Shown here piece by piece: positions 45,188-53,755 of a DNA stretch of 64,000 bases (position 1 is the first letter of the stretch; every line of letters begins with the position of its first letter). Made by a program: the position numbers and the translations under genes. Origin of the DNA: Streptomyces canus (lineage in GTDB: Bacteria > Actinomycetota > Actinomycetes > Streptomycetales > Streptomycetaceae); contig NZ_JAUSYQ010000002.1 in the NCBI RefSeq assembly GCF_030816965.1, forward strand, positions 10,445,595 through 10,509,594, read 5' to 3'. Below the pieces are notes generated by a model. It saw nothing but the letters and a program-made list of their open reading frames with translations, was not told where the DNA came from and searched no databases.

Positions 45188-45370
45188 ATGAGCGGACCGG
45201 TGAATCTGCAACTTCCTCCGGAGCCCCCACAGCCGAGGCCGAACTGTGACGTGTGCGCCGCGCTGGCCAAGCAGGGGCAGGAAGCACGGGACAGAGGCGA
45301 CCTGTCGGCCGCGACCGACGCCGATGTGGAGATCCGCAACCACCCGCACCGCACGAGGGGGCGACGGTGA
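45188..45370 (+). CDS. small Cys-containing hypothetical protein
   Basis: 60 residues from ATG 45188 (an ATG six codons upstream is possible). Pattern: PPEPPQPRPNCDVCAALAKQ, ATDADVEIRNHPHRTR. CxxC near the N-terminus. A short protein of this kind commonly precedes DUF7848 genes in Streptomyces. It overlaps the next gene by 3-4 bp. Confidence 0.7.
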   Translation: MSGPVNLQLPPEPPQPRPNCDVCAALAKQGQEARDRGDLSAATDADVEIRNHPHRTRGRR

Positions 45371-45588
45371 CCCGGTCGGTCCTGAGATATGTGCAGCACC
45401 GCATCATGCAGCATCCGGACACGGACATCACCCTTGAGGCCGAGTGGTTGAAGTGCGAGTGGACGGCGACGCCCTCGACGGACGGCGCGGCCGTGGACGT
45501 CGAGTGCATGGGCTATAGGGCCGGACGGGACACCAGGGCTTCCGGCGCATCTGCACGTCGTTCGCCTTGGTCGAGCGTGTCGAGTAGC
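45367..45588 (+). pseudogene. DUF7848 family small protein, one frameshift
   Basis: GTG 45367 opens TRSVLRYVQHRIMQHPDTDI, EAEWLKCEWTATPS, AAVDVECMG. A one-base change near 45515 then requires another frame for the usual end (GRTGHQGFRRICTSFALVER, stop at 45588). Apart from that it is intact, so an assembly error is plausible. Confidence 0.65.
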
Positions 45589-45661
45589 CCGGCCGCTTTG
45601 CGCGGTGTCAGTGTTTGCCCGGGGGGGCGTCACACCACACACCCAAACGAACGAGGTGCCC

Positions 45662-45967
<306 letters not shown>

Positions 45968-45990
45968 ACGAGGGCAACAGAGAGGCCCCG

Positions 45991-46150
45991 TCACGCGCGA
46001 GGTGAGCCCGTCAACGTTGACTCGCCGATGCCGTTGACCTCGTGCAGTTCATCCACCGAGCGGAAGCCGCCGTGCTGGGTCCGGTAGTCGACGATGTGCT
46101 GGGCCAGCACGGGGCCGACGCCGTGCGATGCCGCAGGCCCGGGACAGCGA
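45991..46150 (-). pseudogene. ComEA helix-hairpin-helix fragment
   Basis: The last ~45 residues of a ComEA-type DNA-binding domain: GVGPVLAQHIVDYRTQHGGF, RSVDELHEVNGIGESTL, then an altered tail to the stop at 45991. Just upstream, VPG and GVGP of the hairpin are separated by about 14 extra bases. No start; a scar. Confidence 0.55.
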
Positions 46151-46808
46151 TGGGCCCCGGGTGCACACAGCGCCCGGGGCCGCCCGACAGCGCCACGATG
46201 CCGACCAGTTGAGCCCGAGGGCGGCCAGCGCCCACGCCGTACGCGTCGGGCTGCGCGCGGCCGGCCCTGAGGTCTCCCACGGGCGGCTCGCTCCGGTCGC
46301 AGCGCGGTGCGCCGCGATCCTGGCCTCCCCGACCCGTGCCGCGTCGCAGGACGGACGCGGACTGCGGCTTGCTCTGGACGACGTCCTGGACCTGGTCGTG
46401 CGCGCGACCGGCGACTGGCTCCAGATCGTGGGCACCGGATCGCAGGGCGACACCGTGACCAGCCCGCCTCCCCGCCGCTTCACCTCATAAGGCCCGGTGT
46501 TGCGCTAGGTGTTGCGGTAGAGGTTGCGCCAAGTGTTGCGGTAGGTGTTGCGCCGGCCTCCACAGCGCCCCGAGGTCCGTCCAGGTCAACACTGGCGTAC
46601 GGTGTGGTCGGACCGCTGACATCCCCGTTGCGACCCCCTTCGCCCCTGCCCTGCTTGGAGTTGAGGATGAGGGAGGGGCGGGATGGGCGGCGCGGGCGCT
46701 GCCGGGGATCGGGGTGCGCTTGCCGGTCTTGCGCGGCGGCGCCGCCGCCGCGCCGGGGCGCTGACGGACGGCGGCGTGATCGAGGATGCGGTGCAGCTAC
46801 GGCTTGGG
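46151..46808. other. remnant DNA with GVA repeats
   Basis: No gene recognised. Between 46498 and 46553 GTGTTGCG and close variants recur about every 10-12 bases, giving a Gly-Val-Ala-rich translation on the plus strand. Confidence 0.4.
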
Positions 46809-47304
46809 TCAGTCGTCCGTGGGCGGCCCTATGTGGAGCGACCAGTGCCCGGTGAATTCGTCCAGGTCGATCCGCAGCGGCTCCAGCGCATTGGCCTCCT
46901 GGACGTCGGCCCGGATGATGCGGCCGGTCCCCAGATGCAGCGACACCCGCAGCTGGCGGCCTATCCGGTTGGGCACTTCCATCCCCATGAGGGGGAGAGA
47001 CAGCATGGAGCCGGGCTTCAGCACGAAGGGCAGCTCAACGCTCGCGCCGTCGTTCCCGAACTGCACCGGCGCTTGGAAGGTGACAGCGGGGTTGAAGATC
47101 AGCTCAGTGCGCCGGGGCCGCTTCCATCCCGCTGCAGGGCCCGCAGCCGCCACAGGGCCCGCTTGATGCGGTGGCCCGGGATGTCGCGCCAGATCGAGTA
47201 GCCGACGATCGTCACGTCCAGGCGGCCCACATTCGACACGTCGGTCCGCACCCACCAGTGGCCGTTGTGCTTCAGCCGGGTGGACAAGACCTCGACGCGG
47301 CCAC
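46809..47304 (-). pseudogene. unrecognised beta-rich protein, 5' cut and frameshifted
   Basis: Two frames combine: STRLKHNGHWWVRTDVSNVG, RLDVTIVGYSIWRDIPGHRI near 47290-47120, then after a shift RTELIFNPAVTFQAPVQFGN, LPFVLKPGSMLSLPL, IRADVQEANALEPLRIDLDE to the stop at 46809. The strand-rich text suggests an Ig-like or C2-like sandwich. The 5' end is removed by the IS5 element at 47305. Confidence 0.5.
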
Positions 47305-47423
47305 CAGTAAGAACCTCCTAACGAAATGATCTTTGAGATGGTTGGATCACTCCAGGACCGATGATCCGGGGGTGCGGGGTGGCGCGGCCGAAGCCATAGG
47401 AAGTCGATGACGAGCCGTGGGCG

Positions 47424-48208
47424 GTGATGGAGCCGCTGCTTCCCAAGGTTGAGCGTCGGATCCGGCATCCGGGACGCAAGCGGCATCCGGACCGGCTGGT
47501 GTTCCAGGGCATCCTGTTCGTCCTGCACACCGGGATCGCCTGGGAACACCTGCCGCAGGAACTCGGATTCGGCTCCGGCAGGACCTGCTGGCGTCGCCTG
47601 GCCGAGTGGACCGACGTCGGCGTGTGGCCCCGGCTGCACGAGGTCCTCCTGGCCAAGCTTCGCAGCGCGAACGCCCTGGACTTCTCCACGGCGGCGGTCG
47701 ACGGCTCCCACATCCGCGCGTTAAAGGGGGAGCCAAGACCGGACGAAGCCCTGTCGACCGGGGCAGGACGGGCAGCAAACACCACCTGATCACCGACGCC
47801 ACCGGCATCCCGCTCGCCGCCACTCTCACCGGCGGCAACCGCAACGACGTCACCCAGCTGATCCCGCTCCTCCAGGCCGTGCCGCCGGTGCGGGGCGAGC
47901 GCGGCCGACCTCGGCGCCGACCGGACGTGGTGTTGGGCGACCGCGGCTATGACCACGACAAGTACCGCCGCCTGGTCTGTGACCTCGGCGTGAAACCGCT
48001 GATCGCCCGTCGCGGCACCGAGCACGGCTCCGGGCTCGGCACCCAACGCTGGGTCGTGGAGCGCGCGTTCGCTCATCTGCACTGGTTCCGCCGCCTGCGG
48101 ATCCGCTGGGAGATACGCGACGACATCCACGAAGCCTTCCTCACCCTCGGATGCGCGCTCATCTGTTGGCGGCGATTGCGCTCCGTGTTGAGCGGCGCCG
48201 TGGGCTAG
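47424..48208 (+). CDS. IS5 family transposase, two frames joined by -1 frameshifting
   Basis: OrfA from ATG 47424 (or GTG 47421): EPLLPKVERRIRHPGRKRHP, AWEHLPQELGFGSGRTCW, AAVDGSHIRALKG (first Asp). At TTAAAGGGGG (47721-47733) a -1 shift leads into the second frame: GAKTGRSPVDRGRTGSKHHL, VVLGDRGYDHDKYR (second Asp), RWVVERAFAHLHWFRRL (Glu). All catalytic residues and the C-terminus are present, about 261 residues, so this copy may be active. Confidence 0.85.
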
Positions 48209-48549
48209 TCACCCGCCGCCAGTCGCTTGAGAACTTCCATCGGAGTGAAGCTCCAGCCGACGAGGCGCGGTCCGCTCCAGTTGATGCCGATCATGTATCC
48301 CTCTCGGGCGGCTTCAGGCAGATAGCGATCGCGCCAGGCATCCAGGGGTATGGATTCAACACGTCGCCCATGCCCCCAGATCTTCGCCGCTCTCTGGGCC
48401 TGGGCTGAGGTCGACCAGTAGGGAAGACTTCGCGTGCCGTCCGCGCAGAGGGGAGCCGGGCTTCCCTCGTCATCCCTAACAAACCAGACCACTCCGCTCT
48501 GACGGGCATCTCGGAAGAATGCTGCCGCTTGCGAACCGCTCTGACTCAT
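48205..48549 (-). CDS. DUF2750 family protein inside an IS5-type element
   Basis: 114 residues from ATG 48549: AFFRDARQSGVVWFVRDDEG, SLPYWSTSAQAQRAAKIWG, and the C-terminal GINWSGPRLVGWSFTPMEVL. A complete member of the DUF2750 family, for which no function is established. It lies between the transposase and the right inverted repeat, tail to tail with the transposase, as a passenger. Confidence 0.75.
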   Translation of the reverse strand: MSQSGSQAAAFFRDARQSGVVWFVRDDEGSPAPLCADGTRSLPYWSTSAQAQRAAKIWGHGRRVESIPLDAWRDRYLPEAAREGYMIGINWSGPRLVGWSFTPMEVLKRLAAGD

Positions 48550-48594
48550 GCCACTGAGCCTAACGTTGCCCGTCGCTCGTTTCGTTAGGGGTTC

Positions 48595-48951
48595 TTACTG
48601 ATCCTTTCGTGAGTTCGGTGGGTGTGGTGGGCGGATGGTCAGACCGGTATGTGCGAGGAATGACCATGGCAGTCGGGGGTTGGCGTTGATGCGGTGGATG
48701 CCTTGCTCGGTGGCGTCGGCGACATCGGCGAGCTGGTCGCCGGCGAGGTTGGCGAGTTCACGCTTCTTGAGCGAGGACCACAGCAGTTCCACCGGGTTCA
48801 GCTCGGGAGCGTGGGCGGGTAATCGTTCCAGGGTGAGCCAGTCCTGTTCGGCGACCCAGGCCCGCATCGCCCGGCTCCAGTGGGCGGACAGGCCGTCCCT
48901 GTCCGCGTACTCGTCTGAGTGCACCACCGAGTACGAAGTTGTGTGCACCAC
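48595..48951 (-). pseudogene. IS630 family transposase C-terminal part
   Basis: About 115 residues: AWVAEQDWLTLERLPAHAPE, LNPVELLWSSLKKRELANLA (catalytic Glu region), INANPRLPWSFLAHTGLTIR and stop. The N-terminal two thirds are missing, replaced at ~48951 by an istB fragment. Confidence 0.75.
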
Positions 48952-48954
48952 CGC

Positions 48955-49215
48955 TCAAGCCACGTCCGTGTCCCGCTCGATGACCTGGAGACGGTTCTTG
49001 AGCCGGCAGCTGTTGCCGTTGATGGAGACGACCTCGCAGTGGTGCAGGAGGCGGTCGAGAATCGAGGTGGCCAAGACCTCGTCGCCGAAAGACCTGGCCC
49101 CTCAGGATGATCGAGCTCTTCTCGTAACGCTTGGAGATGCCCTGGAAGACCAGGTTCGCCTCGGCCCGCTCCAGCGGTTGGTAGCCCACCTCGTCGAACA
49201 CGAGAACAGCGGGGC
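48955..49215 (-). pseudogene. IstB-like ATP-binding protein fragment (IS21)
   Basis: RPAVLVFDEVGYQPLERAEA (Walker B-like) and NLVFQGISKRYEKSSIIL, then with a deletion and a shift QVFGDEVLATSILDRLLHHC, EVVSINGNSCRLKNRLQVIE to the stop at 48955. The N-terminal Walker A part and the partner istA are absent. Confidence 0.75.
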
Positions 49216-49375
49216 GAAGGTAGCCGGTTGGCGGCATTGTCGCGGGCGCCTACAGCGTCGACGACCTGGCCGGGCAATCGTGGCGGCAGGCGAGCACGGG
49301 CGAGCCCGAGGCTGATCTGCGGTATATCCGCCAGTACTTCTTCACCATCGACCAGGTTTGCGAACGCCGAGCGGT

Positions 49376-50290
49376 TCACATGGGTGGCGTCGTCGGTGGA
49401 CGCTTCTTCGCGAGTCGGGTGGAGACGGCAAGAGTCGCGGCGATCACGGGGTGTGACTCAGTGCCTGAGCGCACCAGGGCTTCTATGGTGCGGCCGGGGT
49501 CTGGCAGCGGCAGGATCGCGGTGCCGGCGGGCGGGGCGTCACAGAGCAGGCCGGGGAGAATGGTCACGGCCAGCCCGGTCGCGACGAGGGACAGTGCCGA
49601 GCGAAGATCGTCGCAGTTGTGCTCGATGCGGGCGGTGAACCCGGCATTGCGGCAGGCATGCAGCAGAATTTCGCGGCAGCTGCTGGGCTCCGGGGCGGAG
49701 ATCCAGGCACGGTCGCGCAGGACGCCGAGTCCTTCGCGGCCGACTGCCTCCCGCAGGTGTTCAGGAACGGCGAGCCTGAGCGGGTCGTGAAAGAGTTCGA
49801 CGGCAGTGGTTCCGCTCGGGGGCTTGGTGCCAAGCAGGTGATAGCGGTACGACACCGTCAGGTCCAGGCTGTGCTGCTTCAGCATGAGGACGGCGTCCTC
49901 CGGCTCGGCTTGAATGATCTTGGGCCGTAGCCCGGGGTGGAGCGCGGCCAGCGCCGCGACGAGCGGGGCGGCCACGGAGGTCAGGGCGCTGGGAGCGCAG
50001 CCGATGCTCAGCTCGCCGCTGAGGTCGTCGTCCAGGGCGCGTACGGCGCCTTCGGCCCGTTCCAGTGCGGCGAGCACATGCTCGCACTCCGCGGCGAGGG
50101 CGCTGCCGGCGGCCGTGAGCTGCACACCTCTGCCCTCGCGGTACACCAGTGCGGCGTCGGCCTCGGCTTCCAGCGCCCGGAGTTGCTGTGAGATGGCCGA
50201 CGACGTGACCCCGTGAAGACCCGCGACGATGCTGACTTTCCCGTATTCGGCCAGGTCACGCAGGATAACCAACCGCTTCACATCAATCAT
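49376..50290 (-). CDS. LysR family regulator
   Basis: 304 residues, complete. HTH: DVKRLVILRDLAEYGKVSIV, GVTSSAISQQLRALEAEADA. Effector domain: LSGELSIGCAPSALTSVAAP, PRPKIIQAEPE-type region, LRLAVPEHLREAVGREGLGV, VATGLAVTILPGLLCDAPPA. Divergent from an EamA transporter gene, with an inverted repeat right at its start (50294-50323); it most likely controls that exporter. Confidence 0.88.
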   Translation of the reverse strand: MIDVKRLVILRDLAEYGKVSIVAGLHGVTSSAISQQLRALEAEADAALVYREGRGVQLTAAGSALAAECEHVLAALERAEGAVRALDDDLSGELSIGCAPSALTSVAAPLVAALAALHPGLRPKIIQAEPEDAVLMLKQHSLDLTVSYRYHLLGTKPPSGTTAVELFHDPLRLAVPEHLREAVGREGLGVLRDRAWISAPEPSSCREILLHACRNAGFTARIEHNCDDLRSALSLVATGLAVTILPGLLCDAPPAGTAILPLPDPGRTIEALVRSGTESHPVIAATLAVSTRLAKKRPPTTPPM

Positions 50291-50293
50291 GAG

Positions 50294-50323
50294 TACATCT
50301 TAAGTACATGCGTAGAAGATGTA
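50294..50323. promoter_or_regulatory. LysR operator candidate
   Basis: TACATCTT (50294-50301), 14 bases, AAGATGTA (50316-50323), in the lysR-eamA intergenic region; an extra AAGTACAT overlaps the centre. Confidence 0.55.
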
Positions 50324-50360
50324 GCTTGACTTCACTGTTTCGTTGATTCATCTTTGCCCC

Positions 50361-50516
50361 ATGAAAGCCTTGAAGATCGCGGCGACCGACACCCGGCGTG
50401 CGGTGCAGGCGACCCCGCTCAGCAGCGGGCCGCACATCGCAGCCGCCTCCCGCACCAACCGGCTGTTCGACCAGGGCCAGCGACCGACCATCGCGGCGAC
50501 CTCTGGGAGGGCTTGA
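50361..50516 (+). CDS. 51-residue leader-like peptide before the EamA gene
   Basis: ATG 50361 (KALKIAATDTRRAVQATPLS) to TGA 50516, just 4 bases before the EamA start. Small, basic, no signal. The tight spacing suggests translational coupling to the transporter. Could be a real small protein or a leader; not a known family. Confidence 0.4.
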   Translation: MKALKIAATDTRRAVQATPLSSGPHIAAASRTNRLFDQGQRPTIAATSGRA

Positions 50517-50520
50517 TCTC

Positions 50521-51561
50521 ATGCGTGCCGTGTACCTCAAGATGACCGTGGCGACGGTGCTGCTTGGCTCCTATCTCGTCGCTGGCAAACTGATCCTGCG
50601 CGAGGTGCCTGTCTTCACCGCCACCTTCGTCAGGCTGGTCAGCGCCTGTCTCGTCCTGGCGGTCTATGTGGCGGTGAAGTCCCCGGACCGGGTGCGTCCC
50701 GGACGCCGGGACAGCTCGGTGCTCTTCGCACAGGCCGTTCTCGGCGTCTTCCTCTTCAGCGTGTTCGCCATGTACGGGGTGAAGTTCACCGGGGGCATCG
50801 AAGCCGGCGTCGTTCTGGGCATGGTGCCGATCTCCATCAGCGTGGTCGCCCTGGTGTTTCTCGGAGAAAGGATCTCCTCACGCAGGGCGGGAGGCATTGC
50901 CCTCGCGGTGCTGGGTGCCTTGAGTATCAACGTGATGAGCGCCCGGTCTTCAGGCGGTTCGGCAGGTTCCCATCTCGCGCTCGGCGCCGTGCTGCTGGTC
51001 TGCGCGGTCCTGTGCGAGGCCGTCTTCATGACCTTCGGCAAACTCCTGACCAGGCCCATTCCCCCGGCCACACTGTCACTCATCCTGTCGGCCGCCGGTG
51101 CTCTCATGTTCGCAGTTCCGGCCGCCATCGAGTTCGACTGGGCCATGCTCACCAACATCTCCTGGCAGACCTGGGCGCTGATGGTGTACACCGGGGTGGC
51201 CGTCAACGGTGTGGCCGCCGTTCTCATGTACGACAGCATGGACACCGTCGACACCACGATCGCGGCCGCCTTCACAGCACTCACACCGGTAAGCGGCGCA
51301 GTCCTGTCCGTGGTGTTCCTCGGCGAGAGCCTCCATCCCTATCACCTGGCAGGGATGGCCCTCGTGTTCATCGGTGTCTTCGTCGTCGCCAAGGAACCGG
51401 ACGGCCCGGGCGGCGGCGAACAGAGCGTGCCCGGCGTGGGGGATAGCCACCAGGGGCCGGCCGCAGGACGCGAACAACCGGTGCCCGCTGGGACGCTGAT
51501 GCCGTTCGAGACGACCTGCGCGAGTACGCCGGGCAACAGCTCGGCCCGGACGGCGTGCTGA
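50521..51561 (+). CDS. EamA/DMT family transporter with a recombinant C-terminus
   Basis: 346 residues from ATG 50521. Ten hydrophobic helices in two EamA repeats ([94 protein letters not shown]). These drug/metabolite transporters usually export amino acids or metabolites. After residue ~300 the tail ([18 protein letters not shown] and on) is not family-like: its last part is translated from an IS701 scrap in another frame. The membrane part is complete, so it may work. Confidence 0.85.
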   Translation: MRAVYLKMTVATVLLGSYLVAGKLILREVPVFTATFVRLVSACLVLAVYVAVKSPDRVRPGRRDSSVLFAQAVLGVFLFSVFAMYGVKFTGGIEAGVVLGMVPISISVVALVFLGERISSRRAGGIALAVLGALSINVMSARSSGGSAGSHLALGAVLLVCAVLCEAVFMTFGKLLTRPIPPATLSLILSAAGALMFAVPAAIEFDWAMLTNISWQTWALMVYTGVAVNGVAAVLMYDSMDTVDTTIAAAFTALTPVSGAVLSVVFLGESLHPYHLAGMALVFIGVFVVAKEPDGPGGGEQSVPGVGDSHQGPAAGREQPVPAGTLMPFETTCASTPGNSSARTAC

Positions 51562-51600
51562 TCATCGATGACACCGGGTTCATCAAGAAGGGCACCATGT
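51495..51600 (+). pseudogene. IS701 transposase scrap
   Basis: About 32 residues around the catalytic Asp ([30 protein letters not shown]), in a frame overlapping the end of the EamA gene, then a sudden switch to paaC sequence. Confidence 0.65.
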
Positions 51601-51639
51601 CGACATGGTCGTCGAGTGTGGTCACCACCAACTCCTGCG

Positions 51640-51930
51640 ACCCGACCCGTACCACCGCCATTACGCCGCCGAGTGGACCGTGCGGCTCGGTGACGGCACC
51701 ACGGAGTCCCGCCGACGCGTGAAGGCAGCCCTGGACTCGGTCACGCCCTGGCCGCGGGAACTGCTGGCCGACCGCACCGCGGCTCCCCTTGGCGCTGCTC
51801 CGGCCGCCGTCGCCCACCGGACCTGGTCGGAACCCGCCGAAGTGCTCCGGTCGGCCGGACTGAACCGTACCCAGGCCGGCCTACACGACTCGACCCTCGT
51901 CACCGCCATAGCCGACTCCGGCCGGGATGG
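51640..51930 (+). pseudogene. paaC 3' fragment (phenylacetyl-CoA epoxidase subunit)
   Basis: About 85 residues: [52 protein letters not shown]. This matches the C-terminal part of PaaC, structural subunit of the phenylacetyl-CoA 1,2-epoxidase. No start; begins at the IS701 scrap. Confidence 0.55.
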
Positions 51931-51949
51931 AGCCCACACCGGTATCCCG

Positions 51950-52480
51950 CCCGTTTCCACCTCGCCCACGTCCTCTCCCGTGAACCGCGCGAGGCGGACA
52001 TGCTCTCGGGACGCCTGGACACCGGGCGGCTCCTCGCGCTGATCGACGGTCTCATCGACGCGCGGGACGCCGACCACGGGTGGCTGCGCGGTCCGCACGG
52101 CGTGGTCCGCGACGCCCGTGCCGTCCTCTCCGGACTGGGTGTCCCGGCCGACCGCGTCCACCAGAAACTGTTCCACGCCGACGAGGAACCCCCCGCACGG
52201 ACCACGGCCGATCATGACGGCGCCACGGACGACCGGCCGACGAGCGAAGTTACCGTCGTCCTGGACGGGAGGGCCACCACGTTCTCCGCCCCGCGTCACG
52301 GCACCGTCCTCGACGGCGCCCAGCAGGTTCGCCCCGACCTGCCCTTCGCATGCAAGGGCGGAGTCTGCGGCACCTGCCGTGCCCTCGTCACCCAAGGCCG
52401 GGCCGACATGCGCCGCAACTACGCACTCGAACCCGCCGAGGTCGACGAGCTCCGCACCAACATGGAAGCCACCTTGTGCG
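51950..52480 (+). pseudogene. paaE 3' fragment (phenylacetyl-CoA epoxidase reductase)
   Basis: FHLAHVLSREPREADMLSGR, LRGPHGVVRDARAVLSGLGV, PADRVHQKLF are the FNR end; the plant-type ferredoxin domain follows: VVLDGRATTFSAP, PFACKGGVCGTCRALV (three of the cluster Cys), MRRNYALEPAEVDELR. The last Cys region is altered and the N-terminal flavin domain missing; paaD, expected between paaC and paaE, is gone. Product of deletion. Confidence 0.7.
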
Positions 52481-52701
52481 GCGTCAAGACGCTCGCCGGA
52501 CGGCCGGCTGGACATCTGCGGCCCACGCTCACAGCCAAAGCTCCACGATCGTCACACGAGCGCCGACCAAGCGAGAGGCTGGGCCGCGCAGATTGGTGAG
52601 GCGGCGGCGGCCCGGCTGGGCACGGCATTGAAGCTACGGCCTGTTTCATAAGCGGCAGCCTGCTGATGTCCGCAGTGTGATCGGCCAGTACAGTCGCCCT
52701 C

Positions 52702-53070
52702 ATGGCAACACCGGTGCTGCGGGCCATTGAGTGGGGTGGGACGTCCTGGGACGACCCTTCTGACGATCAGCTGCACGATCTACTGGCCGATATGAGCTTG
52801 ACCTGGCGTTTTGTCGTGGTTCAGCGACTCGACCTCGAACCGGCAGGTCAGTACTACATGCAGGTCTATCTCAACGATGACCTCAGCTACCAGGTTGAAT
52901 ACCGCGATGGTGGCCCAGACAGGCACTTCCACGTTCGGGTGCCGCGCACGCACGAGGCGTTCGCCGTGGAGCCTGTTGCTGAAATGCTTCAGGGCTGGGC
53001 CCGCGGTCGGCCGGGCTGGCGTGGGGCTCTTCCCTGGGCTCCGTGGCCCCCTGTGGGACCAGTGCGGTGA
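52702..53070 (+). CDS. hypothetical 122-residue protein, possibly Imm1-like
   Basis: Complete frame from ATG 52702: [78 protein letters not shown]. The strand pattern with repeated aromatic residues resembles Imm1-type immunity proteins of actinobacterial polymorphic toxin systems, but no toxin gene is adjacent. Family call tentative. Confidence 0.55.
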   Translation: MATPVLRAIEWGGTSWDDPSDDQLHDLLADMSLTWRFVVVQRLDLEPAGQYYMQVYLNDDLSYQVEYRDGGPDRHFHVRVPRTHEAFAVEPVAEMLQGWARGRPGWRGALPWAPWPPVGPVR

Positions 53071-53103
53071 ACCTCGTGCGGCGCGATGTCTGCGCCGCAA
53101 CCG

Positions 53104-53330
53104 TCACAGCCACTCGTTGATGACGGCGATAGTGACGGTGGCTTCGTAGCGGACGGCGAGCTTGATGCTCGTATCTCGTGGCCACCGCCCGCTGACACTT
53201 GAGGCAGTTGATCCCGCACTCGACCGCGTGGCGCTCGCGGTAGTCGGCCCTGTCGAACTTCGGCGGACGGCCGCGCGGGCGCCCCGCCTCTTGCGGTTGC
53301 GGACCTGGTCGGACTTCTCCGGAATCATGC
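53104..53330 (-). pseudogene. C-terminal fragment of an IS5-type transposase
   Basis: [16 protein letters not shown] at 53328 and [19 protein letters not shown] to the stop at 53104 match the ends of a common IS5 transposase. The part between is shifted to other frames. Confidence 0.65.
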
Positions 53331-53755
53331 AGCGGATCCTGCGTTTGCGCAGGTAGTCCCGGTTGGATCGGCCAGCTCGGACAACGCGTCCGAAAGAGCG
53401 GTCAGGCAGGAGCAGAACTCACCCCGGAAACATGACAGTTGCGCCAACGCCTCCGAAGGCGTCGTGATGCAGCAGACTCATCCTCACGGCCTTCGTGCTG
53501 GACGTGTGTGTTCCTTGGTCAGAGCACATGTTCAGACGAAGGCCGCTTCCGGCGTACGCCGGTTACCGAACCGAGTGATCAAGTTCGACGCACCATTCGA
53601 TGCCGGATGTCAAGGACCAAGCTGGTGGTCCCACGTCGACTCGGACAGCAAGAACCGCAGTCGCTGCACCGAAGAACCCACGCCGCCAACCGTCATCAAG
53701 GTTTGACGAACCACATCGGGAATCACCGACAAGCAGCGCCGGACGGACGGCCGGT
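53331..53755. other. no gene recognised
   Basis: About 425 bp with only weak frames; probably IS debris and the 3' flank of the ABC lipoprotein gene. Confidence 0.35.

Larger units (their letters stand above)
47305..48600 (+). mobile_element. IS5-type element with DUF2750 passenger gene
   Basis: Ends CAGTAAGAACC..CTAACGAAA at 47305-47326 and its complement at 48580-48600 differ by a one-base indel. Between them are an IS427-type transposase with programmed frameshift and, on the opposite strand, a complete DUF2750 gene that ends 4 bp inside the transposase end. No target duplication was found; the right end abuts exactly an IS630 remnant. Confidence 0.65.

Noticed and set aside
48595..49215. 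IS21 or IS630 as functional elements
   Set aside because: Both are fragments that lack their N-terminal halves, and they abut each other at ~48951.
49220..49390. Plus-strand text YSVDDLAGQSWRQAS...YIRQYFFTIDQVCERR
   Set aside because: Looks like the end of a real protein but has no start and no family I can name; lies between the istB and lysR features.
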